Shown here in pieces: positions 22,092 through 34,543 of a stretch of 64,000 bases of DNA. Each line of letters opens with the position of its first letter. The first letter of the stretch is position 1. Position numbers and translations under genes: made by a program. The DNA comes from Peromyscus leucopus. Taxonomy: Eukaryota; Chordata; Mammalia; Rodentia; Cricetidae. The notes below the pieces were generated by a model. It did no database searches. It saw only the letters and a program-made list of their open reading frames with translations, and was not told where the DNA came from. The stretch is taken from assembly GCF_004664715.2 (NCBI RefSeq), contig NC_051065.1, forward strand, positions 148,301,596 to 148,365,595, given 5' to 3'.

Positions 22092-23673
22092 CTGTCTCAC
22101 TATTAAGACAAGTCTTATGTCATTAAAACATTTTAAATGCCACATTCTATAGGTCTTTTAGGTGTTTGAAGACCATCTACCTATCTAAATATACCTGTTT
22201 AACCTTGAAACATACCTAATATGACTACAAGTTTGATTATTATAGATGACTAACTACTAACCTTATTAAAGACTATTGAAGTCCAACCTCTAATAGTCTT
22301 TTTCCCAGGGTTCCAGAAGAGACCCTACTAGTGGTGAGAATTAATCTGAGGGATACTCGAATGAATCTAAGTACACCGAGCTCTTTAGTCCATACACTTT
22401 ATTTTCTGAGTCAAAATCTATCTACACAGATTCAGTCCTGTTCTCATACTTAGCTCCTCTCTGTCCCTTCCTCTCCTATCCTTTCATTGTTCTATCTCCT
22501 TCCATCTTCCTCCCTCATCTTAGCTCTCTCCTCATCTTAGTTCATTCTTCTAGTCCTCCCTCTTTGAGGTTCTCAGTTACATACTCATACAAAGCAGCAA
22601 TTCTCTGGCCAAAGCATGGTCACAAGGATTGAATTCTTACAGGGTCATAAAGGCAGATAAGAGTTTATCTCGGCAGTGACTGTCAAGCTTTCTTTTACAA
22701 CCCAAAAGGGGAGTGGTTAACGGAGGTGGGGTCAACTAAGAGCTTGATCAGTTAATATAACAGAAAAAGGGAATTTGTGTGCTCAAACTACATTCCTAGA
22801 AGTGGTTAGGTAAAATGTTAAAAGTCTACAATGTTAGTATAAATCCTGAGTAAAATAAAACTGCCTATTTCTCTTTAGGAGCCATAACTGTCTCTGTAAA
22901 ACTCGGCTGTGTCATTGTCTGGCTGGGTGGGGGTAGGTAGGCAGCCTGTGTTACAGCTTGATGTACCTGGTATATAAAAAGTCCTTTTGTTCTAAGTTAA
23001 ATGTCAAAAGGGAAGTCTAGAGATACCACTGAGGCTGTGTAAGAGTGGAAGGTCTGAGCTTAATTTGCACAAAAAAACGAAGCTATGTACCTAATGTCCA
23101 CCTGGCCTAGGTAGTGTCTCCATATGGATATTTACCTTAATTCAGGAGACTAGCAAGTGGTCTGGAATGCTTATTCTGTCTACCATTTGTCCTAGGATGA
23201 TTGATAGGTATCTCAGATAAAATGTCCAGAGCTGGCCCTAGCCTTGAATGCTAGCTAAAGGAGATAGTTACAGAAGGCAGATATCTGAATCTAAAACTAA
23301 AAAAGAGAAACAAGCTTGGAAGAAGGAAGCCTTGCCTATGTGACTGTTATTCAAATTCCTTAATTGTATAGGGAAAACCTATGCCCAAAGAATGATCAAT
23401 CCACAATGTTAGTTCTAAGGAAGAAGAATCAGGGGAAGCTGTGATAGCACACGTGAAATTCATAGCAGAAAACAGCTGATATATTCAAAAGCCAAATAAC
23501 ACCAAATGCTCCTTGAGCCTTGGCTTCCTCTGGAAAAGCCCTTGACTCTTCCAGGTAATAGCTTTAGCATAGTCAGCTGAATTCCTACTACATATTTCTG
23601 TGGCTCATAGCATAACCTGTATTCCATAACTATATATTACATTTTTTCTTTTCTTTCTTTCTTTTTTTTTTTT

Positions 23674-23852
23674 TTTTAGATTTATTTATTATTTATACAA
23701 TATTCTGCCTGCATGTGTCCCTGCAGGCCAGACGATGGCACCAGATCTCATTACAAGTGGTTATGAGCCACCATGTGGTTACTGGGAATTGAACTCAGGA
23801 CCTCTGGAAGAGCAGTCAGTGCTCTTAACCACTGAGCCATCTCTCCAAACCC
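23674..23852 (-). repeat. B2 SINE
   Basis: Reverse-strand B2 with T tail, 'gttatgagccaccatgtgg', 'ctcaggacctctggaagagc' and 'gagccatctctcc'. Confidence 0.92.
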
Positions 23853-24287
23853 TTCTTTTTTATTTATTTTTTAAATTACACTCATCACTCATGATATTCA
23901 TTACTTACACTCATGATATTAATCACATTTGTGGTATTCATAGATTACATTAACAGTATTCATTCAATTATATATATAAATTTTAAATGTCGAATGTCAT
24001 TTCTTGAAGGGGGTAGGAGGTTAAATACAGGCTTACAGCACAATGGGAGGACCCCGGAGGGCAGAAGTTCGCTACTGATGTTTTACAATCTTGCATCTAA
24101 GCTGTTAATGCCCATTATTCAGGATACACAGACAAGGAACTTCCCTTAAGCATTCAGGAGGGTGGAATCTGGCAGGGAATTAGCATTGGGAGGATATCAA
24201 GGTCAAGGTCCGCAAGCAAGGCAACAGTTATTCAAAACAGGGGCCAGGGCCCTGCAGGTCCCCCTTTTATTAAAAAATGAGCTTCTG

Positions 24288-24424
24288 CCGGGCGTTGGTG
24301 GCGCACACTTTAATCCCAGCACTCGGAGGCAGAGCCAGGCGGATCTCTGTGAGTTCGAGGCCAGCCTGGGCTACCAAGTGAGCTCCAGGAAAGGCGCAAA
24401 GCTACACGGAGAAACCCTGTCTCG

Positions 24425-24448
<24 letters not shown>
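24288..24448 (+). repeat. B1 SINE with poly-A tail and target-site duplication
   Basis: Plus-strand B1 of the 'gaaaggcgcaaagc' subtype with about 28 A. The sequence 'aaaaaatgagcttctg' flanks it at 24272-24287 and recurs ending at 24464. It interrupts the ERV internal sequence. Confidence 0.95.
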
Positions 24449-24456
<8 letters not shown>

Positions 24457-24765
24457 AGCTTCTGACTTGGGTTGCATGGGACGTCAGCAGGTCACCTTAC
24501 CCATCATGGAGACACCTGCCCAGGCCACACAGGTGCTCTGTCTTAGGTTGGTGAGTGCCCCCAGGCATTACCTGTTATATATTACATTTTTAAAAGAATT
24601 GCATAAGTACAATACCCAAAACAAGAGTAAAACCATACATATAGTATAGCAAAAATAACTTTAAATTTGTATCAATAAACCAAAATCCATATCAATGTAA
24701 AATATTTAAGACTAGAAGTTGCTCTTTTAGTTTAAAAGTAGATTCTATAATCTACTCTTTTACCT

Positions 24766-24926
24766 TTTTTTTTTTTTTTTTTTGGTTTTTCGAGACAGGT
24801 TTCTCTGTGTAGCTTTGCGCTTTCTGCGACTCACTTGTAGCCCAGGCTGGCTCGAACTCACAGAGATCCGCTTGGCTCTGCTTCCCGAGTGCTGGGATTA
24901 AAGGCGTGTGCCACCACCGCCTGGCT
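24766..24926 (-). repeat. B1 SINE
   Basis: Reverse-strand B1 with T tail; 'gtagctttgcgc' subtype with a few single-base losses. Confidence 0.93.
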
Positions 24927-25481
24927 ACCCTATCATTTCTATATCCCCCCTTTTTCCTTTTCTGAACAAGATCACTGAATTTAATCTCCTTTGTTTAGCT
25001 TTTTTCCTGACTATTACCAATAACAACTTGTAACCAACACCTGCCCTTAAATGATAATAAACATCAATAACCCATCTTTTGGGAATGTGGGTATCGTTTT
25101 CTAGAATACTTCTTGTTGTTTGAGGGTATTGGTATCTTTGGACCCTGAGGAAAATTAGGATAATGATTAAGTCTTGACTGGTTGGCTGGAGTAGTTTGTG
25201 AGGCTGGATAATCTCAGCCAGCAGCCTTGAAGCTGCTCTGGATGCAAAACTCTGAGGAAACTACAACAGAGGCCTTTTGAGATGCTGGGTCATCTGGTCC
25301 ATTTATTTTTATTGGTGTCTGGTCCCCTTGCCCTGAAAATACATAGATGTTTAAAGGTCACATACATATCTGCATTAGTATAACTATAGACTATGTGTTG
25401 TACACAAGGTAGCCAAAGATAACTTTCTGTTTTATGTTTGAGCAGGTAAAATATACATCATGTGTTTTGTAGTTTTTTAGG

Positions 25482-25482
<1 letters not shown>

Positions 25483-25512
<30 letters not shown>

Positions 25513-25665
25513 GTTTTTTTGTTTTTCGAGACAGGGTTTCTCTGTGTAGCTTTGCGCCTTTCCTGGAACTCACTCTGTAGCTCAGGCTGGCCTTGAACTC
25601 ACAGAGATCCGCCTGGCTCTGCCTCCCAAGTGCTGGGATTAAAGGCATGTGCCACCACCGCCCCA
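25483..25665 (-). repeat. B1 SINE with long T tail
   Basis: T-run of about 30 bases, then 'tttttcgagacagggtttc' through 'gtgccaccaccgcccc'. A second T-run follows at 25667-25690. Confidence 0.93.
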
Positions 25666-26459
25666 GTTTTTTTTTTTTTTTTTTTTTTTAATGTTTGTAG
25701 TCAGGATTTTTTGGGGGGTCTTCCTTGATCAAGCCTGATCATCCACAGCCTCTCATTTCCTGTGGAAATAAAAGCATAACCTTTCTCCTAAAGCAACATA
25801 CCTTTTGACTTCCATTTTGAAGTCAAGATATTTTTAATATATATAGGTTGGTTTAATCTAGCAGCTTTTATAATCCAATGTCTTTTTGTAGCCAAAAAAA
25901 AAAATTTAAAGACAAGAGAATAACATACATGATCCAGACTGTGTATTTTCCATCTTTATGTGGCTTTTATATATGTATATATTACTTTACTCCCTTTTAA
26001 AGGACTTTATTATTTTAAAACTATATTTTTTAATGACTGTCTATATCCTTTTCCTTTTCTCTCCCAAGGCTTTGCACATTTTTAAACACACTGTAACCCA
26101 TTTAGATTTTTCCCCCCAATCTGGATCTGTCTTTACTGAGCATCTGTAACCTTTTGCTGAGCAAAACCCCAAACCTGCCATGCAGCATGCTGGGAGAGCT
26201 CACCCTGGTGGTTCAAGCCTGCAGGCAGCCTCTGAAAGGCACCTCTCTGTACTGCAGCCCATGTGAGAGGCTGAGGGAGCCTGACATGCAGCTTAGCTTA
26301 TGGTGTACTGGCAGCTGCCAGGAGATGTGTGTCTGTACTGTGGCTGACATATGAGACATGAGACTAGGAAGTCATGTTTGGCTCTGTTTTTGTGTGTTTA
26401 GAGCCTTTTAAAAGCTTTTTTAGGTCTTATGTGGATGTAGGTGCTGGACATTTGAGCAT

Positions 26460-26798
26460 TGTTTTGTGAATATATGTCACTGATTGGTTTAATAAAGAAG
26501 GATGACTGGTCAATAGCTGGACAGGATAAGGTTAGGTGGGAGAACTAGACTAAGGACACTGGAAAGAAGGGCAGAGTCAGAGGAGTCACCAGCAAGACAT
26601 GGAGAGGAAACAGGAGGTGCAAGATGAAAGAGAGGTAATGCCACATGGCAGAATATAGATTAATATAAATGGGCTAATTTAAGTTGTAAGAGCTAGTTAG
26701 TAATAATCCTGAGCTATTGGCCAAGCACTTATAATTAATATTAAGTCTCTGTGATTATTTGGGAGCAGCTGCTGGGACACAGAGAAACTCCACCTACA
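26460..26798 (+). mobile_element. Solo LTR, same family as 8815
   Basis: 'gattggtttaataaagaagg' near the left and 'gagaaactccacctaca' at the right end. No polypurine tract precedes it and no internal sequence follows, so it looks like a solo LTR. Left boundary approximate. Confidence 0.8.
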
Positions 26799-27586
26799 GG
26801 CATCATTCCATAAACTGGGGAGATTAGATTGGACTATATAAAAAATAGAAATTAGGAATCAGTGCTGTTTTCCATAGCGGCTGTATGAATGTGCACTCTC
26901 CCCAACAGTGGGCAAGGGCTGCTCAGTGTAGTCTCTACGTAATCTGCCAGGAAGGGGTTTTGAGTCAGCCTCACTTGGAATTACTTAAGTAGACTTATTT
27001 TCCCCACCAAATTCCAGGCAGATAATCTGGTGATGATTGCATTTAAAGAGAGACTTTAGAGCAGATCAGAAGAGATGGAAGCAATTAGGGGGACCCGTTG
27101 TCTGGTGTGAGTGGACAAACAGCTCCCCCTGGAGGCCACTTGGTCTCCTAGAGGAGGTGGTGGTAACCGGCCTGGGTGCTTCCCCAGGCAGAGTGGCGGG
27201 ACAGAGAAAATCAAAACTTACCCTGTGATCGTTGGTGTGTTTCTAAACATGCTGGTGTTGTGACCAAACCTTATTCATGGGCCCTCTGGAGTTTTCCTAC
27301 TCTGAAGTTTATTTCAACTGCAGTTTGATTTAAACTGAAAGCAGACATGGAGGGATTCTCTGATTAAAATCCAAAGCAGGTGCTAATCAGATAGTAAATG
27401 TAGTTGATTGGAAATTACTGGGTTTAATTAATGCCATCTAGCACTTAACTGTTGATGCATATTTGAAGCTTCTAAGAGGAAAGATTGACCTGGGCGGCAG
27501 TTAAAAGCCATGTGAATACCCATCTTTCATGGACACCCTAAGAAGGGCAGAAAGTAAAAAGAAAACTTTGTGTACGTGTCAGAGGG
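26799..27586. other. Mostly unrecognised DNA
   Basis: A stretch at about 26860-26935 ('gttttccatagcggctg', 'ccccaacagtgggcaagg') resembles an old L1 3' fragment. The rest is unrecognised. Confidence 0.4.
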
Positions 27587-28110
27587 CTTTCAATTGCTGT
27601 GATAAAATATCCAAGAAAAACAAGTTATACAGAGGACAAGTTGTAACACAAATCTTAAAAGGTCTTATTAATAAAAAACAAGGGAGCCAGATATTGGAAT
27701 GAACACTGAAAGATCAGAGAAACAGAACCAGCCACAGCTAACCTCACCTCGCTAATTCCTCAGCGGATCTTGTTTCCTCAAACTGGAAGCCTCTGAGTCT
27801 TCATCCGAATTATCTCAGCTGAACTGCTGCTAAAAGCCTAAAAGCTTAACAAACTTAGTTCCGGGTATTCATGCCTTATATACCTTTCTGCTTCCTGCCA
27901 TTACTTCCTGAGATTAAAGGCATGAGTGGTTTCCAGTGTGGCCTTGAACTCACAGAGATATAGATGGATCTCTGCCTCCCAAGTGATAGGATTAAAGGTG
28001 TGTGTGCCATTTTCTGGCCTCTATGTCTGTCTAGTGGCTGTTCTGTTCTCTAACTCCAGATAAGTTTATTAGGGTGCACAATATATTGAGGAACACAATA
28101 TCACCACGAA
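27587..28110. repeat. Rodent dispersed repeat with embedded B1 fragment
   Basis: 'gctttcaattgctgtgataaa' starts a dispersed rodent repeat. A reverse B1 fragment lies at about 27920-28018 ('ggccttgaactcacagag', 'tgataggattaaaggtgtg'). Confidence 0.6.
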
Positions 28111-28705
28111 AAGTCCATTTTGATTCACGGGCTCAGAGGTTTCAGTCCATAGACCTGGGGTGAGGCAGCCTATCCCTGGGGCGCCTGTGGTTAAGCACAG
28201 GTGCCCAGACCATGGTGGTCAGGAAGCAAAGGTACAGAGAGGAGATGGGGTCATAAATTGCTTTCAAAAGCATAGCCCAAATCAAATCACTTCCTTGCAC
28301 TAGGCCACACACTTGTACATACACACATTTTATATATATATAGTTTGCCTATGTATGTGTCGAAACTTCATATAAGTTTACAGATAAGAATTCTTTGTAG
28401 TAGGCAATTGTTCGAGAGTTATTTGGTATATATCAAAACTTTAATTGGATGTACTAGTTTCCCTTGTGCACAAGTCAAAAGCACCAGGGAGAATCTCGGG
28501 GCCTCCATGTTAGTAAAGAGCGCTAAGATGAGCATGTCTGCTCTGCCCATGGTGTGCATGTGGCAGGGGAGTAAAGAGAATTACCAAAGGGTTGTCTTGG
28601 AATCGTAGAAACAAGGTCCCCAAGGTTTGTGCAACAAGGTTCTGAAGGGACACTTAAATCATTTATACCTAATCTTATGCATGCACACGCACACACAGAT
28701 ATGTA

Positions 28706-28707
<2 letters not shown>

Positions 28708-28748
<41 letters not shown>
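28708..28748. repeat. (CA)n microsatellite
   Basis: About 20 CA dinucleotides. Confidence 0.97.
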
Positions 28749-28751
<3 letters not shown>

Positions 28752-29354
28752 ATACCAGTATTAATTGATAGCTTCCAGATACCATACAATTCTTGGGAGA
28801 CAGAATTAGCCAAACATGGTCTGCGCGGGCTCCAAGAATTGCCCAGAGGAAAGCTTTGCAAGAATGTTGATTTGAATCACATTCTGGGCCTTCTGAGGCA
28901 AACCAAAGACCCTAAGGTGTGGATTAAATTTAGCATTCATTGTTTTTACCATGCATCACTGCTTATAGGGATGTGTTTTAAAAGAAAATTATACACAATA
29001 AAAGCTTGAAACAATCCCTCATAGTTTTGAAGTAACTCTCTTTCCCATTAAAGAAAAACACATCTGGATCCATTCCATGGAGGGCTCATTAATACTGGTA
29101 CCTTGTTCCTTCCACCCCACATGGTTACTATTTTCATTTCCCTCTGGGGAGCAGAGTCCCAATCTGAAATTGCTGGTAATAGGGATAATAAGCTCAGAGA
29201 CGTCCTGGGAGGAATAGACTGAAAACAGTTTCCTGGCCTCTCTCCGTTGGCTATTGGAAAGGGAGATGCAGAGATAGGGTGGGCTTTCTGAGAACTTCCG
29301 CTCTGAACTCCAGGAGGCCTTTCTGGCCACTGCTCCCTCTTACACTCAGCGTTA
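28749..29354. other. Unrecognised intergenic DNA
   Basis: No repeat or coding signal recognised. The overlapping minus-strand ORFs 29019-29330 and 29048-29407 have no recognisable domain. Confidence 0.4.
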
Positions 29355-29490
29355 CAGCAGCGGTTCTCAAACCAGCAACACCAGTTCCGCTTGAGAGTCT
29401 GACTCATGCGTGTCCAAATTCTTAGGCTCCACCACAGAACAATGGATCACAGACCCTAGCACTGGGACCTAGGAAAATGTGTTTTACCAT
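29355..29490 (+). mobile_element. MER5A-like hAT-Charlie remnant
   Basis: 'cagcggttctcaaac' start, 'ccaaattcttaggctccac' middle and 'gaaaatgtgttttac' correspond to the MER5A consensus as I remember it. An ancient mammalian element. Confidence 0.7.
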
Positions 29491-30156
29491 TGTGCCGTGT
29501 CTCCATTACTCATAAATTAATTGAGACAAAAGCTGCATTCTCCCCACATTCTCTAGTCTAGAGTATCTGATGTTAGTTGTCAGAATGAACAGTTAGAATG
29601 CTAGCAGTCATAATTTCACCAGGCAAGCGCTCCTAACACAAAGACTGTGGAGGGGGTCTGTGGGAGCAGGAGTAGAGGGAACGGCTGTGGAGGACACGGA
29701 AAGGCAGACAGGAAGTGGGACCCTCCTGCCCTGTGCTCTTCATTCAGACGCCACACTGAGTCCTCAGGCTTGGGAGAGAACGTGGAAAAAACGGCGGTTG
29801 TCACCCTAAAGGGTTTCATAGTGTGGTCAGGCAAGGAGTCACACTGATGAAGGGGGACAAGACAAAGTGGCCAGTGCTGTGGTCAGGTTCACAAGGTACT
29901 GAGGCTTGGGGCATAGACAAAGGAGGAACTAGCTCTGCCCACAGCAGCGGAGCATGATGGGTTGAGTTGAGGCCAGGTGTGGTGGCACAAGCCTGTCATC
30001 TCTGCATTCAGTCCTGCACAGCACCTTCCAGTCACTCAAGTCTAGTGTGGTGGCACAAAGCAGTTGTAGGTAAATGCAGATGAGTAGGTAATGCACAGAT
30101 GAGTAGGTAATATAGATGACTTATTCTTACTGATTCCATCAAAACTTTACTTATAG
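29491..30156. other. Unrecognised intergenic DNA
   Basis: Nothing recognised apart from a B1-like snatch near 29975 ('gccaggtgtggtggcacaagc'). Confidence 0.4.
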
Positions 30157-30330
30157 CCGGGCGGCGGCGCGGCGGTGGCGCATGCCTTTAATCCCAGCAC
30201 TTGGGAGGCAGAGGCAGGTGGATCTCTGAGTTCAAGGCCAGTCTGGTCTACAAAGCAAGTTCCAAGACAGCCAGAGTTACACAGAGAAACCCTGTCTGGG
30301 AAAATAAAATAAGATAAAATAATTTTTATT
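30157..30330 (+). repeat. B1 SINE
   Basis: Plus-strand B1 starting 'agccgggcggcggc' with a duplicated gcg block, then 'gcctttaatcccagcac' and 'gaaaccctgtctggg'. Confidence 0.92.
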
Positions 30331-30336
30331 TTCTAG

Positions 30337-30545
30337 GCTAGAGAGATGGCTCAAGGATCAGGAGCACTAGCTGCTCCTGCAGAGGACCTGTGTTCGGTCC
30401 CCAGCACCCACACGGTGGCTCAGCAGCATCGGAAGCTGCAGCTCCAGGGGCTCCGACACCCTTTTCCAGCCTCCATGGGCCACAGCCATGCATGTGTTGT
30501 ACAGATATACAGGCAGGCAAAACATCTATCCATACACAGAAAATA
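30337..30545 (+). repeat. B2 SINE
   Basis: 'ggctagagagatggctcaag', 'ctgcagaggacctgtgttc' and 'cagcacccacacggtggc'; the tail ends at 'gaaaataaag'. Confidence 0.9.
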
Positions 30546-30764
30546 AAGACTCTCCTCTCATAGTAGGAAGACACTTTTGCTGTACACAGCATTTTGAATC
30601 TCCAGGTCTCTTTCCTTTAGCATTTTAATGTTATAAGTGGTTTTCCTGGCTTGTGTTGTTTCTCATGAAATGTGGTGGTGTGGGTTAGTACCTTGAATTC
30701 TTACTGTAATGCTTCTATACGTAGTGTGTCTCTCTTCTTTGATCTCCTTCAAGATTTCCTCTTT

Positions 30765-30852
30765 CAGGGTTGGGGATTTAGCTCAGTGGTAGAGCATATA
30801 CCTAGCAAGCGCAAGGCCCTGGGTTTGGACCTCAGCTCAAAAAAAAAAAAAA
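30765..30852 (+). repeat. ID SINE with target-site duplication
   Basis: 'ggggatttagctcagtggta' and 'gcgcaaggccctgggtttgg', A tail. The 11-base repeat 'atttcctcttt' flanks it at 30754-30764 and 30853-30863. Confidence 0.95.
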
Positions 30853-30907
30853 ATTTCCTCTTTAGTTCTCATTTCTAACAGTTTGAATGTGTGTTTAGGT
30901 ATATTTT

Positions 30908-31064
30908 ATTTTATTCTTTTGGTTTTTTAAGACAGGATTTCTCTGTGTAGCCCTGGCTATCCTGGAACTCAATCTGTAGACCAGGCTGGCCCAAACTCAC
31001 AGAGATCTGCCTGCCTCCACTTTGAAAGTGTTGGGATCAAAGGCGTGTGCCATCACACCTGGCG
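30908..31064 (-). repeat. B1 SINE
   Basis: Reverse-strand B1 ('aagacaggatttctctgtg', 'gtagaccaggctggccc', 'tcaaaggcgtgtgccatc'). Confidence 0.92.
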
Positions 31065-31225
31065 ACTACCCTATATTTTTACAAAAGAGACAGTTGGTGT
31101 TTTCCTCTTGTTTTGGTACATATTATGATTTTGTTTGTTTTTGGTTTGGGCACGGTTTGGAGATCAAACCCATATGGCCAGGTACATGTGAGGTCATCTC
31201 CATCTTCCCATCTGAAAGTTGTATT

Positions 31226-31413
31226 TGAGGGCAGGCGAAATGGCTCAGACAGCAAGACGACTTGTGGCCAAGCCTGACGACCTGACCTCGATCTCCAGAC
31301 CACATTTGGTGGAAGGAGAGAACCAACTCCTGGAAGTTGTCCTCTGACCTCAATCAACGTGCTGTGGCCTGCTCCCTCCCCAGCTCCCCTCAAATAAACA
31401 CAATTTTTAAAAA
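31226..31413 (+). repeat. B2 SINE
   Basis: 'ggcaggcgaaatggctcag', 'gacgacctgacctcgatc', then 'gaaggagagaaccaactcc' and an A-rich end. Confidence 0.85.
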
Positions 31414-31421
31414 CTTTACTT

Positions 31422-31535
31422 TGAGGCACTGTCTCACTATGTAGTCCAGGCTAGCCCGAGACCTCATGCTGTCCTTCCTGCCTTAAACCCTCCTGCGTAA
31501 CTGGAATTATAGGCATTGGACACCACCCCAAGCAC
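31422..31535 (-). repeat. B1-like SINE (old)
   Basis: 'gaggcactgtctcactatgt', 'gtccaggctagcccgag' and 'ggaattataggcattgg'. Confidence 0.7.
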
Positions 31536-32004
31536 ATTTTACAGTTTGTTCCCCAGCCCTGGGCATTGAATCTTGGGCACACAAGGGAGGCAAGCTCTCT
31601 GTCACTGAGCAACAGCCCCGCCCTTGGATGTATGGTTTTTGATTGAATGTCCAGCATCTTGTGTAAAATGAAACAAAATTAAGAAAACAGTGCTTGTTCC
31701 TGGAAATGAACACATCTTTCCACAGGTAGGTAGTGCAGGAGGCTGAGTCAGTCTCCTTAAAAGGTGTGCTAGAGTGAGATTTGGCCAGGATTCCTCTCAC
31801 TGTACCACAGCTTCCCAGTTTCCCTTACACAGCCTTATGCTTAGGGCGGTGTCTGGAATGAAGCAGGTTTCTCAGCCCTCCTGCGGCATGGAGCTCAGGA
31901 CTCCCTGTGTACATACATGATTACACCACACAGGAACCTCTCCGTGTTCTTGCCTGGCAGTAAGAGGCGTACGGTTAGTGCTTTGACAACTGCTGCTTTC
32001 ACTA

Positions 32005-32160
32005 GGGTGAAGGAAGCAGAGGCAGAGGCCAGAAGAAGGCACTGGATTCTGTGGCACTGGGCTTACTCACATCTGAGAACCACTACGTGGTGCTGGGAAT
32101 CCAACCGGTTCTCTGCAAGGGCAGCCAGTGCTCTGAATGTTCGGCCGTCTCTCCAGCCCG
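32005..32160 (-). repeat. B2-related SINE (diverged)
   Basis: 'ggccagaagaaggcactgg', 'gtggtgctgggaatccaac' and 'gccgtctctccagccc'. Confidence 0.85.
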
Positions 32161-32564
32161 TTTGGCTTTTGTTATCCTCAGAGAGGGAGCGATGCTCACA
32201 TTTTTCTAGATTGTGAGTGAAAGCAGAATTTCAGACTTCCTGATTTGTGTCTTATTAATAGGGAAATTCCATTCAATCAATATCAGAGAACAATATTATT
32301 ATGATTTTTGAATGCTGAGGATTAGCCCAGAGCCTCACACACATAAAACACACGTTCTCCCCATTGAGCACACACTTCTGGGTATGTGACAGTCTCACCC
32401 TGCTGCCCCGCTGGCCTTGAACTTGTGCACACATGAGCAGCCCTCTTGCTCAGCCTGGCAAGTAGCTCTGACTACAGGCCTGAGACGTACAGTATATGGC
32501 TCAGGAAACAGTATTTCTTTCTTTTCAAAATGTATTTTTATTTCATGTGTATGAATTTTTTTAA

Positions 32565-32768
32565 CATTAAATTTTTTTATTTTATGTGGATGGGTGTTTT
32601 GCCTGCAAGTCTGTCTGTGTATCACTTGCATGCCTGGTGCCAGAGAGGCAGACACAGATACCCGGGAACTGGATTTACAGATGGTTGTGAGCCACCATGT
32701 GGACACTGGGAATTAAACCCTGGTCCTCAGGAAGAGGAGCCTGTGCTCTTAACAGCAGAACCAGCCCT
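32565..32768 (-). repeat. B2-related SINE
   Basis: 'cttgcatgcctggtgcc', 'ggttgtgagccaccatgtgg' and 'gtgctcttaacagcagaacc'. Confidence 0.9.
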
Positions 32769-32794
32769 ACAAAAACAATATTTCTGATTTTAAT

Positions 32795-32913
32795 TTTTTT
32801 TTTAATGTTTGAGATAGGGTCTTACTATGTAGCCCAGGCTGACCTTGAACTTGAAATCCTCCCCTCAGCCTTCCTACTGGTGGGATTACATGCATGGCCA
32901 CTGTACTTGGCCT
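32795..32913 (-). repeat. B1-like SINE (old)
   Basis: 'gagatagggtcttactatg', 'gtagcccaggctgaccttg' and 'ggtgggattacatgcatgg'. Confidence 0.85.
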
Positions 32914-32939
32914 AAGAAGCATTCTTAAAATTATTGTTA

Positions 32940-33140
32940 TCAAAAGGGCTTTGTTTGTTTGTTTTTACACTTACTTGTGTGTGCACACATGAACATCTGC
33001 AAAAGTGTACAGATGGCGGCCAGAGGACAGGCTATGGCAGTTAGCCCTCTCCCTCCACCGTGTGGGCCCTGGAGATTGACCTTGGGCTATCAGTCTTGAT
33101 GGCAAGCTCCTTCATTTGCTGAGCCATCTTCCCAGCTCCA
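32940..33140 (-). repeat. B2-related SINE (old)
   Basis: 'ggcggccagaggacaggc', 'tgggccctggagattgacc' and 'gctgagccatcttcccagc'. Confidence 0.8.
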
Positions 33141-33355
33141 GGAGCTTTATTTTTTTCAGCAGCTTCATGGCACTGCTGTATGTTCAGATGACAGTTTGTT
33201 CAACCAAACCTGTATTATTGCGCCCTGTATAGACTGAACGCTGTGTTTTCGAGGCATCTTGCCCCAATTTGCCTCCTCTGGTAATTGTCTCTGCTTTCTT
33301 TGGGGGAGTCTTCCCTTGCCAGCTCCATGGGCATCTAGCTGGGTCGCCAATCCTA

Positions 33356-33891
33356 GTGTGAAGGCCTAGACTTGACTTTACAGGCTCCATCTTAGGGAAA
33401 GGGCCACCATCTTAGACCACCTGCTGTACTCAGTTCCAGGAAGACTCTCAGAATGTGCCATGACAACAGATACAGGGCAGTAAAGTTTAAAGAGATCCAG
33501 ATGCTCCTGCTGACATTCTGTCTGCATTTATGGCCCTTGAAGATATCCAGATAACCCTGTCATCAAGTTGTGGTTCCCAGCCAAAAGTCTAATGCAATGG
33601 TTTCAAATAGAGTTTTGCATCGAAAGTCTAGACCAATAGTTTTCAAAAAATCACCTTGCCCCATATCCCTTCTACCCAATCCCCAAAACTGCCAAGGCAT
33701 GTAATTCCCAGCTTATGGTCTTTTCCTTTAAACCCCCACCCCACCCCTGAGACCTGGGCTGCTCCATTTCCCTCCATCCTCTGTGTCAGAGCATAGGTTG
33801 ATGGCCCAGTTTCGAACCTGACAATAAAGAGACCCTTGTGTGCTTGCATCGGAAACTGGCTCCTTGGTGGTCTCTGGGGGTTTTGAGACAT
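33356..33891 (+). mobile_element. ERV solo LTR (tentative boundaries)
   Basis: R/U5-like right part: 'ctgacaataaagagacc' (polyadenylation signal), then 'cttgcatcggaaactggc' and 'ggtggtctctgggggttttg', ending near 'gagaca'. The left end is set at 'tgtgaaggcctag' but no matching target duplication was found. No viral gene follows. Confidence 0.55.
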
Positions 33892-34543
33892 GGCCTGGCC
33901 TTAGGGTGAGCAGGAGGCACAGGCCCTGCTCAGCATATCACCTTGGCTACAATGACTGATTCAGAGCAAGCCAGAGGAGGAACAGAGCTTTTGTCAGTCG
34001 GAGCCACCGAGGCAGAAGAACATGTATTGTGGATGCAGCAGCCATCTTCCTTACCTCTTGAAGAAAAGCCTGAGTGTGCAGCACAGAACAGTCTGGCCTG
34101 AGAGTGGGAACTTTGGAGAGGCGAGGCCTGACAGCCTAAGCCCAGATCATGAATAGTCTTTGGTTGTCCTGCTTCTTTCCATTCTTGCTTCATGCCTGAG
34201 GCACCCCAGTTACTGGAAGGCTTTTTTTGTTTAAGCCGTTTGGTACGGCTTGGTCATTGTGCAAGAAAGTATCTTCACGACTTATAAACCGTATAACCTG
34301 TATTATAAAGACGAAATGAAGTGGCTGCATCTCCTACTCTCTCCCCCAGTAAGATGCATTCCCAGATGAGGAGATGATGCAGAGGCACATCTTAAAGGCT
34401 TTTGTTGCATGTGGCCAAGTTGCTGTCAGCAGGCTATACAATTTATTCTTTTCTCTAGATCTACATATGTCCCTGTTTCCACACAGTCACACCAATACTA
34501 AATAGCATTGAAATAAGAAATAAAGCCAACAACTCCTAATCAG
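33892..34543. other. Unrecognised intergenic DNA
   Basis: No repeat or gene recognised. Confidence 0.4.

Larger units (their letters stand above)
20803..25390 (-). mobile_element. Antisense ERV internal region, mosaic and non-coding
   Basis: AT-rich internal sequence of a rodent LTR retroelement following the 20461 LTR. Segments I recognise as the same dispersed internal sequence lie at about 20803-21060, 22100-23640 and 24950-25390. No gag, pol or env reading frame of useful length survives, so it is a non-coding or non-autonomous fossil. It is interrupted by at least one other LTR pair (21240-22091), a B2 (23674), and B1s (24288 and 24766). The right end, with the expected 5' LTR, was not found. 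Confidence 0.55.
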
